Shown: positions 17,468 through 25,940 of the stretch, one piece after another
Position numbering within the stretch: the stretch's first letter is position 1
Layout of the letters: every line of letters begins with the position of its first letter
Source: Billgrantia pellis
GTDB lineage: Bacteria > Pseudomonadota > Gammaproteobacteria > Pseudomonadales > Halomonadaceae
Assembly: GCF_008297955.1 (NCBI RefSeq)
Contig: NZ_VTPY01000003.1
Coordinates: 434,001-498,000 of the forward strand
Direction of reading: 5' to 3'
Length of the DNA stretch: 64,000 nt
Program-made: the position numbers and the translations under genes
The notes under the pieces: generated by a model
Databases searched by the model: none
Seen by the model: only the letters and a program-made list of their open reading frames with translations
What the model was told of the DNA's origin: nothing

Positions 17468-18037
17468 TCATACGCACAGCTCCGTCTTTTGTTTATTCAT
17501 CGAAAAAAACCTCGAACCTCTCTTGTCTGCGTCGTTGCCATTAGGGCCATCCAGCGCCGTCATCTCGAGGGACATTACAATATCTCCTCCATGTCGTTCG
17601 GCAATTTGGAAACCCTGGCTTAGATAAAAGTGGATCGCGGGCGTATTGTCCTGGCGGACCTTTAGCGTCAGATAGCGAAACCCGTATTGAAGCGCCGCTC
17701 CCGCCACGACTTCGAGCACACTACGTGCCATGCCGCTTCGCCGGACGTTCGGCGTCACCAAAAATAGCGTGATGAATGCCGTATCGAGCGCGGGTTCGTA
17801 AGTATAGAAGGCACAAAAACCGCAACACTTGCCTTCGACGTTCAGTACTGCAAAATCGGCTCTGGCCAGTATCTTGTCGAGGAAGTCATCGAGACCGACT
17901 CCCTTTAGCAACTCGCCAGCTTGACGCTCCTGTTCATTCCGAGTGAGCTGGCGAATATCCGCCGCATATTTCGCCACTTCGTGAGGAGCCAGGACCCGAG
18001 CCCCCCACTTTCTTCTGGCGTTTCGGTTCGCGGGCAT
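17468..18037 (-). CDS. GNAT-family N-acetyltransferase
   Basis: A 189-residue protein whose middle and C-terminal parts (FITLFLVTPNVRRSGMARSVLEV, then LKVRQDNTPAIHFYLSQGF) are a GNAT acetyl-CoA fold. The acceptor is unknown. ATG 18037 follows GGAGGG by seven bases; a TTG at 18052 is an alternative. The gene and its flanks have visibly lower GC and more mixed codon use than neighbours, which suggests later acquisition. The last 25 residues (SRFFSMNKQKTELCV) lie outside the fold. Confidence 0.75.
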   Translation of the reverse strand: MPANRNARRKWGARVLAPHEVAKYAADIRQLTRNEQERQAGELLKGVGLDDFLDKILARADFAVLNVEGKCCGFCAFYTYEPALDTAFITLFLVTPNVRRSGMARSVLEVVAGAALQYGFRYLTLKVRQDNTPAIHFYLSQGFQIAERHGGDIVMSLEMTALDGPNGNDADKRGSRFFSMNKQKTELCV

Positions 18038-18344
18038 TGGACCACCCTCCAATGGCTACACGTTATTCATCAATTTCCCCTCATTGTTACATTGATGCTT
18101 CAACGCTGCCTCGTGAATTTTTTCATCCAAATAGAGATGAAGACATTGCGATGCTCGCTCATGAAACCGTCATGCTGTCGGCGATAACAAAGTGGGAGGA
18201 GTTGCCACCATGGGTTCGTCAAAATCCTTGCGGCCAGAAAGCGCCGATGACTGGCTTTCTCGGCTGGAGCTTCTACCTTTGTCTGGAGGCGGCACGGTTC
18301 GCCTTGCTCACTCCGATATGCTTAAGAACAGCCAGGACAACCCC
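18038..18344. other. Low-GC gap with a possible decayed cupin (DUF985-like) start
   Basis: This 307-base gap has no complete gene. A strong GGAGGAG lies eight bases before ATG 18210, which opens a frame running straight into the SMP-30 gene. Residues 12-36 of that extension (DDWLSRLELLP then SGGG) resemble the DWxxxLxLxPHPEGG start of DUF985 cupins. A 99-codon open frame starting at ATG 18052 overlaps it in another phase and has no recognised homologue. I read the gap as gene debris. Confidence 0.35.
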
Positions 18345-19382
18345 ATGAAACTCGGACGCCGACAGTTCCTCTCGGCAACGGCCGCCCTGACCGCCGCCGG
18401 GATGACGCCCCAATTGTTCGCCTACCGCGGGCCGCAAGCCTCGCCTCCCGCCCGCTATCCCAGCGAAGCCTGGAAGATCGAAGATCCGCGCTTCGAGAAC
18501 TACACCATTTTCAATACCCCGCTCGAGCGTCACTGGAGCGGCGGTTTCTGGACCGAAGGTCCCGCCTGGAATGCCGTGGGCCGTTACGTCGTGTTCAGCG
18601 ATATCCCGCGCGCGCGGCAGATGCGCTGGGACGAGGCCACGAATCAGGTCAGTGTGCTGCGGCACAACGTGGGTTATTCCAACGGCCATACCTTCGATGC
18701 GCTGGGTCGGCTGGTGGCTTGCGAGCACACCCCGCCACGTGTGCTGCGCTACGAATGGGACGGTAGTACCACGGTGCTGGCCGAGCGCTATCAGGGCAAA
18801 CCGCTCAATGCGCCCAACGACCTGGTCGCCCTGCCCTCCGGCGGCGTCATCTTCACCGATCCCGGCTACGGCGCTCACTTCGACTACGAAGGCAGCAAGC
18901 GTGAGCTGGAGCTGGAGACGGCGATCTATTTCGTCGACGACGGGCTCGACGAGCCGATTCTCCTGAGCGAGGAGATCATCAAGCCCAATGGCATTGTGCT
19001 GACACCGGACGGCCGAGGCATCTATGTCAGCGACAGCGCCCCGACCCACTCCGACGAGCCGGCTCGCATCGTTCGCTGGACGCTGAACGATGAGGGCCGC
19101 AGCGTCAGTGACCGGCAAGTCGTGGTCAGCAGCGAGGACACCATCTTCGATGGCATGGCCTGCGACGAGGACGGCAATATCTGGTCGAGCGCGGCCGGAG
19201 GCGAAGGCATCGACGGCGTCGCGGTCTTCTCTTCCCAGGGCGAACTGCTCGGCCGCGTTCTGCTGCCGGAGGTCTGCTCCAACGTGTGCTTCGCCGGCAA
19301 GGCGCGCAACCGCCTATTCATGACCGCCAGCCAGTCGATCTATACGCTCTATACTGCAACCCGCGGCGCCTGGCTCGGGTAG
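18345..19382 (+). CDS. SMP-30/gluconolactonase-family protein with twin-arginine signal
   Basis: A 345-residue beta-propeller of the SMP-30/gluconolactonase/LRE type. Propeller motifs include EGPAWN, NAPNDLVALPSGGVIFTDP and KPNGIVLTPDGRGIYVSDS, with metal-binding residues expected in the last two. Sugar lactone hydrolysis in the periplasm is likely. The N-terminus MKLGRRQFLSATAALTAAG is a twin-arginine export signal, which is why ATG 18345 is preferred (AGGA eight bases upstream). A longer frame from ATG 18210 has a stronger ribosome site but would place 45 residues ahead of the signal. Confidence 0.83.
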   Translation: MKLGRRQFLSATAALTAAGMTPQLFAYRGPQASPPARYPSEAWKIEDPRFENYTIFNTPLERHWSGGFWTEGPAWNAVGRYVVFSDIPRARQMRWDEATNQVSVLRHNVGYSNGHTFDALGRLVACEHTPPRVLRYEWDGSTTVLAERYQGKPLNAPNDLVALPSGGVIFTDPGYGAHFDYEGSKRELELETAIYFVDDGLDEPILLSEEIIKPNGIVLTPDGRGIYVSDSAPTHSDEPARIVRWTLNDEGRSVSDRQVVVSSEDTIFDGMACDEDGNIWSSAAGGEGIDGVAVFSSQGELLGRVLLPEVCSNVCFAGKARNRLFMTASQSIYTLYTATRGAWLG

Positions 19383-19587
19383 CGGCTCAGGGCTCGTGCC
19401 CGTGACAAGGCGCCTGGTCGCGTTCTTCGCGCGACGGCGCATCGTCTTCGTGGCGGTTTTCCTTTCGGAATGTGAGCATTTTCATTCTTTTGTTTTTCTT
19501 GGTAACCAAGGGATGACGTCATCGCAAGGTTGACTAGCCTTTAAGGGGCAAGCCCACAAGGCAAGCCAATGAGGAAAGGAGGAAGGC

Positions 19588-20394
19588 ATGAAAAGGACAG
19601 CAATTGCCATTGCAGTAGGTGCCCTGAGCACCGGTCTGAGTCATGGGCTTCTCGCCCAGGATGCGCAGGAAGAAGATTCCCAGCACCTGAGCGAGCAGCA
19701 ACAGATGAATGAGGAGGGCACTCAGGATCCGAGTAGCCAGTCCCAGTCAGGCGGCGGTTCTGCCGAGATCCAAGTTGAGGAAGAACCCGCCGATGTGAAC
19801 GTCGATCAGGAACCGGCCGAGGTACAAGTCGAGCAGGAACCGCCCGATGTGACCGTTGAACAGAATCCGCCCGAGGTCACCATCGAGCAGCAGGATCCCA
19901 ACGTCGACGTGGAGCAGGCCGAACCCAACGTTACCGTCGAACAGACAGGTGAGCCCAACGTCGAGGTCGAGCCCGCCGAAGAGGCCGAGGCCGAGATTCG
20001 CAACCCGGACGAGCAGCAAGACTCCGACGAGCAGAGTTCCGATCAGGCTTCTCAGGATCAGGCCTCACAAGCCAATGATGTCATGAGCATGCAGGTCAGC
20101 GACATCGAGGGCCAGACCGTCTTCAGCCGTGAGAATGACGAAGAGATCGGTGAGGTCGAACGGGTGGTTCGCGACACCGAGAGCAACCAGGCCTACATCG
20201 TCATCTCCGAGGGCGGCTTCCTCGGCTTCGGCGAAGACGAAATGGGCTATCCGGTCGATGAACTGGAGATCCGCAACGAGGGTGAGCTGGTGGTTGAATC
20301 CAGCGATAGCGGCGAATCCGGCGACTACGGTAGCGACCAGTACGAGGAGCTCGATGACAATCAGACCTTGCAAGAGGCCATGCAAAGCAACTGA
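19588..20394 (+). CDS. Secreted acidic-repeat PRC-barrel protein
   Basis: A 268-residue exported protein. Residues 1-23 are a signal peptide. Residues about 59-128 hold roughly nine near-identical short units built on a Val-x-Val-Glu-Gln-x-Pro pattern, strongly acidic. Residues 165-235 form a PRC-barrel (VSDIEGQTVFS to DELEIRNEGELVV), and the tail is acidic again. PRC barrels are small protein-protein or RNA-associated modules. The very low pI suits a periplasmic protein of a salt-tolerant bacterium (inference). AGGAAAGGAGGAAGG gives a strong ribosome site. A clear terminator follows. Confidence 0.85.
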   Translation: MKRTAIAIAVGALSTGLSHGLLAQDAQEEDSQHLSEQQQMNEEGTQDPSSQSQSGGGSAEIQVEEEPADVNVDQEPAEVQVEQEPPDVTVEQNPPEVTIEQQDPNVDVEQAEPNVTVEQTGEPNVEVEPAEEAEAEIRNPDEQQDSDEQSSDQASQDQASQANDVMSMQVSDIEGQTVFSRENDEEIGEVERVVRDTESNQAYIVISEGGFLGFGEDEMGYPVDELEIRNEGELVVESSDSGESGDYGSDQYEELDDNQTLQEAMQSN

Positions 20395-20443
20395 GCATGG
20401 GCCGTAGGTCTGATCATGGCTCCCATCGCCATGCTCGATAATA

Positions 20444-20473
20444 AAGGCGCGGCTTCACGGCCGCGCCTTCTTT
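20444..20473 (+). terminator. Rho-independent terminator after the PRC-barrel gene
   Basis: AAGGCGCGGC (20444-20453), a six-base loop, and GCCGCGCCTT (20460-20469) form a perfect ten-pair stem followed by CTTT. It lies between two convergent genes and may end both transcripts, since the minus strand reads AAAG then the same stem ending in TTAT. Confidence 0.8.
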
Positions 20474-20521
20474 GTGGAATTTCGGCACAGCCTGGACGGT
20501 GCCGCGTGCAGCGACGTTTCC

Positions 20522-21118
20522 CTAAGCCGCGAGCTTTTTCGCCACTTCTGCCACGCTCCTGCCCTGCAGACGAGCCAGCTCCTTTTCATGCTCGGTGGGC
20601 TGGCGCGAGCCGTCGGGACCGGCCAGTGTCGCCGCGCCGTAAGGCGAGCCGCCCTGCACGCTGGAAACGTCGAACTGTGCTTCGAGGCCATAGCCGATCG
20701 GGAGGATCAACATGCCGTGGTGCGCGAGTGTGGTCCAGGAGGTGAGGATGGTGGTCTCGTTGCCGCCGCCGGTGCCGGTCGAGGTGAACACACTGCCTAC
20801 CTTGCCGCGCAGCGCCCCCTTGGCCCATAAACTGCCTGTCTGATCGAGGAAGGTGCGCATCTGCCCCGTCATGTTGCCGTAACGCGTCGGCGTGCCGAAG
20901 ATCACGGCATCGTAATCGGCCAGTTCCTGGGGCTTGGCTTCGTGAGTGTCGAATGTCTTGCCGCCGGCCTTAGCGAAGGCCTCCGGATCCATGGTCTCCG
21001 GCACGTGCTTGACCTCGACCTCGACGCCGTCGATCTGGCGGGCCCCCTCCGCCACCGCCTTTGCCATGGTGTCGATGTGGCCGTACATGGAATGATAGAG
21101 CACGAGCACCTTGGTCAT
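20522..21118 (-). CDS. wrbA: NAD(P)H:quinone oxidoreductase WrbA
   Basis: A 198-residue flavodoxin-like protein with the FMN loop [13 protein letters not shown], the [21 protein letters not shown] segment and [16 protein letters not shown], all typical of WrbA. It performs two-electron reduction of quinones in the cytoplasm, limiting redox stress. It is monocistronic, converging on the PRC-barrel gene with the terminator at 20444 between them. Length equals the family norm. Confidence 0.93.
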   Translation of the reverse strand: MTKVLVLYHSMYGHIDTMAKAVAEGARQIDGVEVEVKHVPETMDPEAFAKAGGKTFDTHEAKPQELADYDAVIFGTPTRYGNMTGQMRTFLDQTGSLWAKGALRGKVGSVFTSTGTGGGNETTILTSWTTLAHHGMLILPIGYGLEAQFDVSSVQGGSPYGAATLAGPDGSRQPTEHEKELARLQGRSVAEVAKKLAA

Positions 21119-21230
21119 CTTCCGCCTCCTTTCGTGTTTCAGACTTCCCCGGCTAGGACCGAGGGCTACCTACAGCATAGAAAGGGGTGGCGTGAAGAAA
21201 AGCGAAGCCTTTCGTTGCAGGCATTCGACC

Positions 21231-22127
21231 CTATCGACGCATGCCATGCCATACGCCAGCCAGGATGCGTACCTTGCCCGCCGCCAGGTTATCTCTCAGA
21301 TTGCGTCCCATTTGTGCGAAATCGCTTCCGAAGAGGAGCCCGGGACCGGGCAGTGAGCCCGCAGACGACCCCGCCGGTCCCGCCGCTTGCTCGCGCTGAC
21401 TGTGGGCCTGCCGCCAAGCCAGCGCCTCGTCTGAGACGTCCCTCACCTCCAGCGGTTCAAAGCCCGCCAGCGCCAGGTCGCGTTGCAGCCGCTCGCGATC
21501 GCGCAGATGACTGGTGGCCGGGGTCCGCGCCCAGGGCACCGGTAGCGTCAGCGGCTCGGGGTTGTCGCCGGCGACCACCTCATGCAGCAGGACCCGTCCG
21601 CCGGGTACGAGCAGCCGCTGCCATTCCGCCAGTACGCGCGGTACGTGGGGCATGTTCATCAGCGCATGCTGACACCACACGATCTCCACGCTGCCCGCCG
21701 GCAACGGCACTTGGCCGGCATCGGCGCAAAGAAAACGGGTAGGCGAAGCGAGCCCGGTGGCGGCGCTGAGCCAGCCGGCCACGCCGACGAAAGCGGCGGT
21801 CACGTCGATCCCGGTGACGTCGCAGCCATACTCGGCGGCCAGCAGTCGACCGGCGCCCCCGGTGCCGCAGCCAACGTCGAGCACGCGCTTGCCCCCATCA
21901 AGCTCCCCTAGCTCGGCAAGCGCGCGGCTTGCGCGCCGGCCACCGAGGTGCAGCTGATCGATGCCGGCGATATCGTCGAGGCTCAAGCGATCGGGATCGC
22001 GACCCGCCGCCGCGAAGGCACCGCGCAATCGGGTCAGCAAGGTTTCACCGTCCTCCCCCTCGACGGCATAGTGCGCATTGAGCTGTCGGGTAAGGTCGAT
22101 GGCGCTATCGGGCTTGAGGCTCGGCAT
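21231..22127 (-). CDS. Class I SAM-dependent methyltransferase
   Basis: A 298-residue methyltransferase. VLDVGCGTGGAGRLLA (about 82-97) is motif I binding S-adenosylmethionine, IDVTAAF supplies the acidic ribose ligand, and QHALMNMPH is motif IV. The substrate is unknown; the group includes sarcosine/glycine-type and small-molecule methyltransferases. ATG 22127 follows CAGGAG by eight bases; the open frame continues upstream but overlaps the divergent astE without family likeness. Confidence 0.8.
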   Translation of the reverse strand: MPSLKPDSAIDLTRQLNAHYAVEGEDGETLLTRLRGAFAAAGRDPDRLSLDDIAGIDQLHLGGRRASRALAELGELDGGKRVLDVGCGTGGAGRLLAAEYGCDVTGIDVTAAFVGVAGWLSAATGLASPTRFLCADAGQVPLPAGSVEIVWCQHALMNMPHVPRVLAEWQRLLVPGGRVLLHEVVAGDNPEPLTLPVPWARTPATSHLRDRERLQRDLALAGFEPLEVRDVSDEALAWRQAHSQREQAAGPAGSSAGSLPGPGLLFGSDFAQMGRNLRDNLAAGKVRILAGVWHGMRR

Positions 22128-22355
22128 GTCGGGCTCCTGGCCGGCGGGTGGCATGCGCCAGCTTAGCCCTCGCCCGGTTCCCCCCCTATTGGCCAAAGGT
22201 CGGCACGTAAAAAGGCTGATGTCGCCTGCCCCATTCAGCGCTCGCGACGCTTTCCGCCGTTTCCACACCAGTTTCAATATCGCACCCGGGCTTTCACCAA
22301 CCCGACGCGAGGGGTTGTGATCTCGCTCGCGTGGCCGGATGGTGGCCAGACTCAC

Positions 22356-23363
22356 ATGACCAGGACACAGGCCATGCTGGCGGAATGGATCGCACGCAGT
22401 CTGGAAGGTACCGACACCGCAACCGCACGCGAGGGCCGGCTCGCCGGCGGGCGTTTCTTCCTTCATGAGCCGGGCATTCTCGAACTGTCGCCCGACACCT
22501 GTCACGCCACCGCTCGGGCCTGCGTGCTCTCGATCGGTATCCACGGCAATGAAACGGCGCCCATCGAGCTTCTGGGAGATTGCCTGGCACGGCTCGAGGC
22601 CGGGCGACAGACACTGGGCGCCCCCGTGCTGGTGATACTGGGGAATCCCGAGGCGATCCGTCGCGGTGCGCGCTATGTCGATACCAACCTCAACCGCTTG
22701 TTCCGCCGCGACCTCGACGAAGCGGGCATGGAGCCTGATCGCGCCCGAACGCTGATGGCGGCCGTGGATGCCTTCTTCGCACGGCATGCCGATCGACAAC
22801 GGCTGCATTACGACCTGCATACGGCGATTCGCGACAGCCGCTTTCCCCGCTTCGTGGTCGAGCCCTACGCCGACTCTCCCACCCGTCCCGAGCAGTGGCG
22901 CTGGCTGGCGGCGGCGGATATCCAGGCAGTGCTGCACCAGCACCGTCACAGTTGGACCTTCTCGCACTATTCGAAACACTATCACGGCGCTCAAGCCTTC
23001 ACGCTGGAACTGGGCCGCGCCCTGCCCTTCGGCCATAACGACCTGACGCCGCTCGCTCCGATGGGGCAGCTACTCGATGCACTGCTCGAAGGGCGCGAGC
23101 CCGCCGAGGCGACCACCGAGCGTATGGTGTTCTTCCGCGTCGCGCATGAATTGGTGCGACGGTCGCACGACTTCCGCCTGTGTTTTGACGACGACACCCC
23201 GAATTTCACCGAATTCGCACCCGGCACCCAACTCGCCGTGGACGCCGAGGCCGGTCCCTACATCGTCGAGGAAGCCCCGCTGAGCGTGGTCTTTCCCAAT
23301 GCCGCGGTGGAACTCGGCGCGCGCGCCGCCCTGCTGGCCCGGCCCACGGACCCGCCCCACTAA
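22356..23363 (+). CDS. astE: Succinylglutamate desuccinylase AstE
   Basis: A 335-residue zinc carboxypeptidase-like hydrolase. Zinc ligands are in GIHGNETAP (His, Glu) and HYDLHTAIR (His), and the catalytic Glu is in FTLELGRALPFGHND. AstE is the last step of the arginine succinyltransferase pathway, releasing glutamate and succinate. Start ATG 22356 has only a weak ribosome site; GTG 22317 is an alternative. No astCADB genes are in this window, but a basic amino-acid type ABC importer follows, so the context still points to arginine or ornithine use. Confidence 0.85.
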   Translation: MTRTQAMLAEWIARSLEGTDTATAREGRLAGGRFFLHEPGILELSPDTCHATARACVLSIGIHGNETAPIELLGDCLARLEAGRQTLGAPVLVILGNPEAIRRGARYVDTNLNRLFRRDLDEAGMEPDRARTLMAAVDAFFARHADRQRLHYDLHTAIRDSRFPRFVVEPYADSPTRPEQWRWLAAADIQAVLHQHRHSWTFSHYSKHYHGAQAFTLELGRALPFGHNDLTPLAPMGQLLDALLEGREPAEATTERMVFFRVAHELVRRSHDFRLCFDDDTPNFTEFAPGTQLAVDAEAGPYIVEEAPLSVVFPNAAVELGARAALLARPTDPPH

Positions 23364-23518
23364 TTCGAGAAAAAACATCTCAAGAAAAGTCATTTTCCAA
23401 CGTTTTCAGCTACCTGATAAGAATAACCTGGAGCAAAGAAATGTGTTTTCATATCCTTCCTATCGACCATCGTCCAACGAAACCGCATCCAGACCACCCT
23501 GCCCAAAGCGTCAAGGCC

Positions 23519-23527
23519 TGTTAGAAT
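23519..23527 (+). promoter_or_regulatory. Extended -10 promoter element of the ABC importer operon
   Basis: TG (23519-23520), one base and TAGAAT (23522-23527) form an extended -10 box 73 bases before the ATPase start. The region before it, 23364-23450, is unusually AT-rich. No good -35 is seen. Confidence 0.4.
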
Positions 23528-23599
23528 CGCCCCTTTTTCGAGCCTGCCCGCTTAAACGGCCGTCGCCCCGGCGACTCGTCCCGATCTGGAGCCCGTCTC

Positions 23600-24370
23600 A
23601 TGGCCGATACCCCGATTCCCCTCGAAGTGCGCAATATCAAGAAGCGCTTCGGCGACACCGAAGTCCTCAAGGGCCTGTCTCTCCAGGCCAGGAAAGGGGA
23701 CGTCATCACTCTGATCGGAGCCTCCGGCTCTGGCAAGAGCACCTTCCTGCGTTGCATGAACCTGCTCGAACAACCCGACGAGGGCGACCTGATCGTTCAC
23801 GGGGAGGAGATTCACTTCAAGCAGACCCGACACGGCCGTGAGCCCGCCGACTGGAAGCAGGTCGTGCGCATGCGCGCCAAGTTGTCGATGGTGTTCCAGA
23901 GCTTCAACCTGTGGGCTCACATGACGCTGCTGGAGAACATCATCGAGGCGCCGATCCACGTACTCGGCGTGCCGCGCAAGGAAGCGGTTGAGAAGGCACG
24001 CGCCCTGCTCGATCGAGTCGGCCTGACCGAGCGCGCCGACGCCTACCCGGCGCAGATGTCGGGCGGCCAACAGCAGCGCGGCGCCATTGCGCGCGCCCTG
24101 GCCATGGATCCCGAGGTCATGCTGTTCGACGAGCCCACTTCGGCGCTCGACCCGGAGCTCGTCGGTGACGTGCTCAAGGTCATGCGCGACCTGGCCGAGG
24201 AAGGCCGCACGATGGTCGTGGTGACGCATGAGATGGGCTTCGCCCGCGACGTCTCGAGCCAGGTCATCTACCTACACCAAGGCCTCATCGAAGAAGCCGG
24301 AACGCCACAGGACGTGCTGGTCAATCCCACCTCGCCGCGGCTCAAGCAGTTCCTGGCGCCGAAGTATTGA
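23600..24370 (+). CDS. Polar amino-acid ABC transporter ATP-binding protein
   Basis: A 256-residue ABC ATPase of the HisP/ArtP/AotP group. Walker A is GASGSGKST (about residues 39-47), the signature is [15 protein letters not shown], Walker B is [13 protein letters not shown], and the switch His lies in VVVTHEMGF. The insertion [14 protein letters not shown] is typical of histidine/arginine importers. It powers uptake by the two permeases that follow (11 bases, then 1 base apart). With astE upstream, arginine or ornithine is the likely substrate (inference). Confidence 0.9.
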   Translation: MADTPIPLEVRNIKKRFGDTEVLKGLSLQARKGDVITLIGASGSGKSTFLRCMNLLEQPDEGDLIVHGEEIHFKQTRHGREPADWKQVVRMRAKLSMVFQSFNLWAHMTLLENIIEAPIHVLGVPRKEAVEKARALLDRVGLTERADAYPAQMSGGQQQRGAIARALAMDPEVMLFDEPTSALDPELVGDVLKVMRDLAEEGRTMVVVTHEMGFARDVSSQVIYLHQGLIEEAGTPQDVLVNPTSPRLKQFLAPKY

Positions 24371-24380
24371 GGGAGACATC

Positions 24381-25082
24381 ATGCTCGATCTTCATGGCTA
24401 CGGCCCTCGCCTGCTCGAAGGTGCCGGGGTCACGATTCAACTGGCGGTGCTGTCGCTGGCTCTGGCCGTTCTGCTCGGTCTGTTGACCGCCAGCGCGAAG
24501 ATGTCGCGCAACTGGCTGCTGCATCGCACGGCCACGCTCTATACCACATTGATTCGCGGTGTGCCCGACCTGGTGCTGATGATGCTGCTGTTCTTCGGCG
24601 GCCAGATAGGGCTCAACATGATCACCGACATGCTCTATGACCGGTTCGGCGTGGACTGGTACATCGACCTCAACGCCTTCGTCGCTGGAGTGATCACGAT
24701 CGGCTTCATCTTCGGCGCCTACATGGGCGAGACCTTTCGTGGCGCCTTCATGGCAGTGGATCACGGCCAGATCGAGGCGGCCAAGGCCTACGGCATGGGC
24801 TCGTGGCTGGTGTTTCGGCGCATTCGCTTCCCTCTGATGATGCGCCACGCGCTGCCGGGGCTTTCCAACAACTGGATGGTACTGCTCAAGACCACTGCCC
24901 TGGTCTCGGTGATCGGTCTCTCCGATATGGTGCGCGTCGCCGCCGAGGCCTCTCGTGCCACCCATGAGCCGTTCACTTTCCTGGTCCCCGTAGCGATCAT
25001 CTATCTGTTGATCGCCAGCGTATCGGAGTGGCTCTTCGCCCGCCTGCAAAAACGCTACAACATCGGTTTCGGGGAGCGTTGA
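24381..25082 (+). CDS. Polar amino-acid ABC transporter permease (HisQ/AotQ-like)
   Basis: A 233-residue inner-membrane permease with about five hydrophobic segments. The EAA loop is QIEAAKAYGMGSWLVFRRIRFP, where the ATPase docks. The N-terminal TLIRGVPDLVLMMLLFFGGQ is typical of HisQ-type subunits, and the length fits. The gene sits between the ATPase and the partner permease in one transcript. The start follows GAGGGAG by seven bases. Confidence 0.9.
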   Translation: MLDLHGYGPRLLEGAGVTIQLAVLSLALAVLLGLLTASAKMSRNWLLHRTATLYTTLIRGVPDLVLMMLLFFGGQIGLNMITDMLYDRFGVDWYIDLNAFVAGVITIGFIFGAYMGETFRGAFMAVDHGQIEAAKAYGMGSWLVFRRIRFPLMMRHALPGLSNNWMVLLKTTALVSVIGLSDMVRVAAEASRATHEPFTFLVPVAIIYLLIASVSEWLFARLQKRYNIGFGER

Positions 25083-25083
25083 C

Positions 25084-25818
25084 ATGGAACCACTGAACCA
25101 ATGGCTCGCCGCCCTGCTGGAAGGCAACGTCATCTTCACCCCGCAGACCCTCGGTTACTACTGGACCGGGCTGGTCACCACCGCTCAACTGGTCTTCCTG
25201 TCGCTGCTGGTCGGGCTGGTGCTGGCGGTTCCGCTGGCGATCCTGCGCGGCTCGAAACATCGCTGGATCAAGCTGCCGGTCTATTTCTACACCTACGTAT
25301 TTCGCGGCACGCCGCTGCTGGTCCAGCTCTATATCATCTATTACGGCGTGGTGTTCGTGGACGGCATCCAGCAGAGCATGTTCTGGCCCATTCTCAAGGA
25401 AGCGTTCTACCCGGCACTGATTGCCTTCACGCTCAATACCGCCGCCTACACTACCGAGATCTTCCACGGCGCGATCAAGGCGACATCGCGCGGCGAGATC
25501 GAGGCGGCCCGGGCCTACGGCATGTCGCAGGGGCTGACGATGCGTCGCATCATTCTTCCCAGCGCCTTTCGGCGCGCCCTGCCGGCCTACGGCAACGAGG
25601 TGATCTTCATGCTGCATGCCAGCGCCATCGCCAGCGTGGTCACGCTGATGGACATCACCGGCGCGGCACGCTTCGTGTATGCACGTTACTATGCTCCCTT
25701 CGAGGCGTTCATTTTTGCCGCGCTGATCTATCTCTGCCTGACCTTCATGATTCTCTATTTCTTCCGCTACCTGGAGAAACGCTTACTGGCGCATCTCAAG
25801 CCGCTCAACGGCACCTGA
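25084..25818 (+). CDS. Polar amino-acid ABC transporter permease (HisM/AotM-like)
   Basis: A 244-residue permease, partner of the one just upstream (one base apart). The segment FRGTPLLVQLYIIYYG and the EAA loop EIEAARAYGMSQGLTMRRI are the HisM/ArtM family hallmarks. Together with the first permease it forms the heterodimeric channel. A stem-loop stands between this gene and the binding-protein gene. Confidence 0.9.
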   Translation: MEPLNQWLAALLEGNVIFTPQTLGYYWTGLVTTAQLVFLSLLVGLVLAVPLAILRGSKHRWIKLPVYFYTYVFRGTPLLVQLYIIYYGVVFVDGIQQSMFWPILKEAFYPALIAFTLNTAAYTTEIFHGAIKATSRGEIEAARAYGMSQGLTMRRIILPSAFRRALPAYGNEVIFMLHASAIASVVTLMDITGAARFVYARYYAPFEAFIFAALIYLCLTFMILYFFRYLEKRLLAHLKPLNGT

Positions 25819-25846
25819 TCAACGTCAAACAGGCGTTGGAAAAACC

Positions 25847-25873
25847 GCGCCCGGGGACTTTCGGCCCCGGCGC
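25847..25873 (+). terminator. Stem-loop between permease and binding-protein genes
   Basis: GCGCC (25847-25851), a bulged C, GGGG, an eight-base loop, CCCC and GGCGC (to 25873) form a stable hairpin with no U-tract. In such operons a hairpin here often stabilises or separates the binding-protein message so that more of that protein is made. That role is inferred from position. Confidence 0.5.
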
Positions 25874-25940
25874 AGCTGCGCTAAATTCAGGCGCGACGTC
25901 ACCCAAACGGTGCACGAACGACAACAAAGGGAAACGAACG

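Noticed and set aside
18052-18348. 99-codon plus-strand frame beginning MATRYSSISPHCYID, overlapping the GNAT start region
   Set aside because: No ribosome site, no family likeness and overlap with the debris frame leading into the lactonase; treated as non-coding.
19747-20019. Glycine/leucine-rich minus-strand frame opposite the acidic repeat, resembling a repeat protein
   Set aside because: It is the reverse reading of the repeated codons of the PRC-barrel gene.
21231-23036. 601-codon frame extending the methyltransferase far upstream
   Set aside because: The first 303 codons overlap astE on the other strand and do not resemble any domain; start set at 22127.
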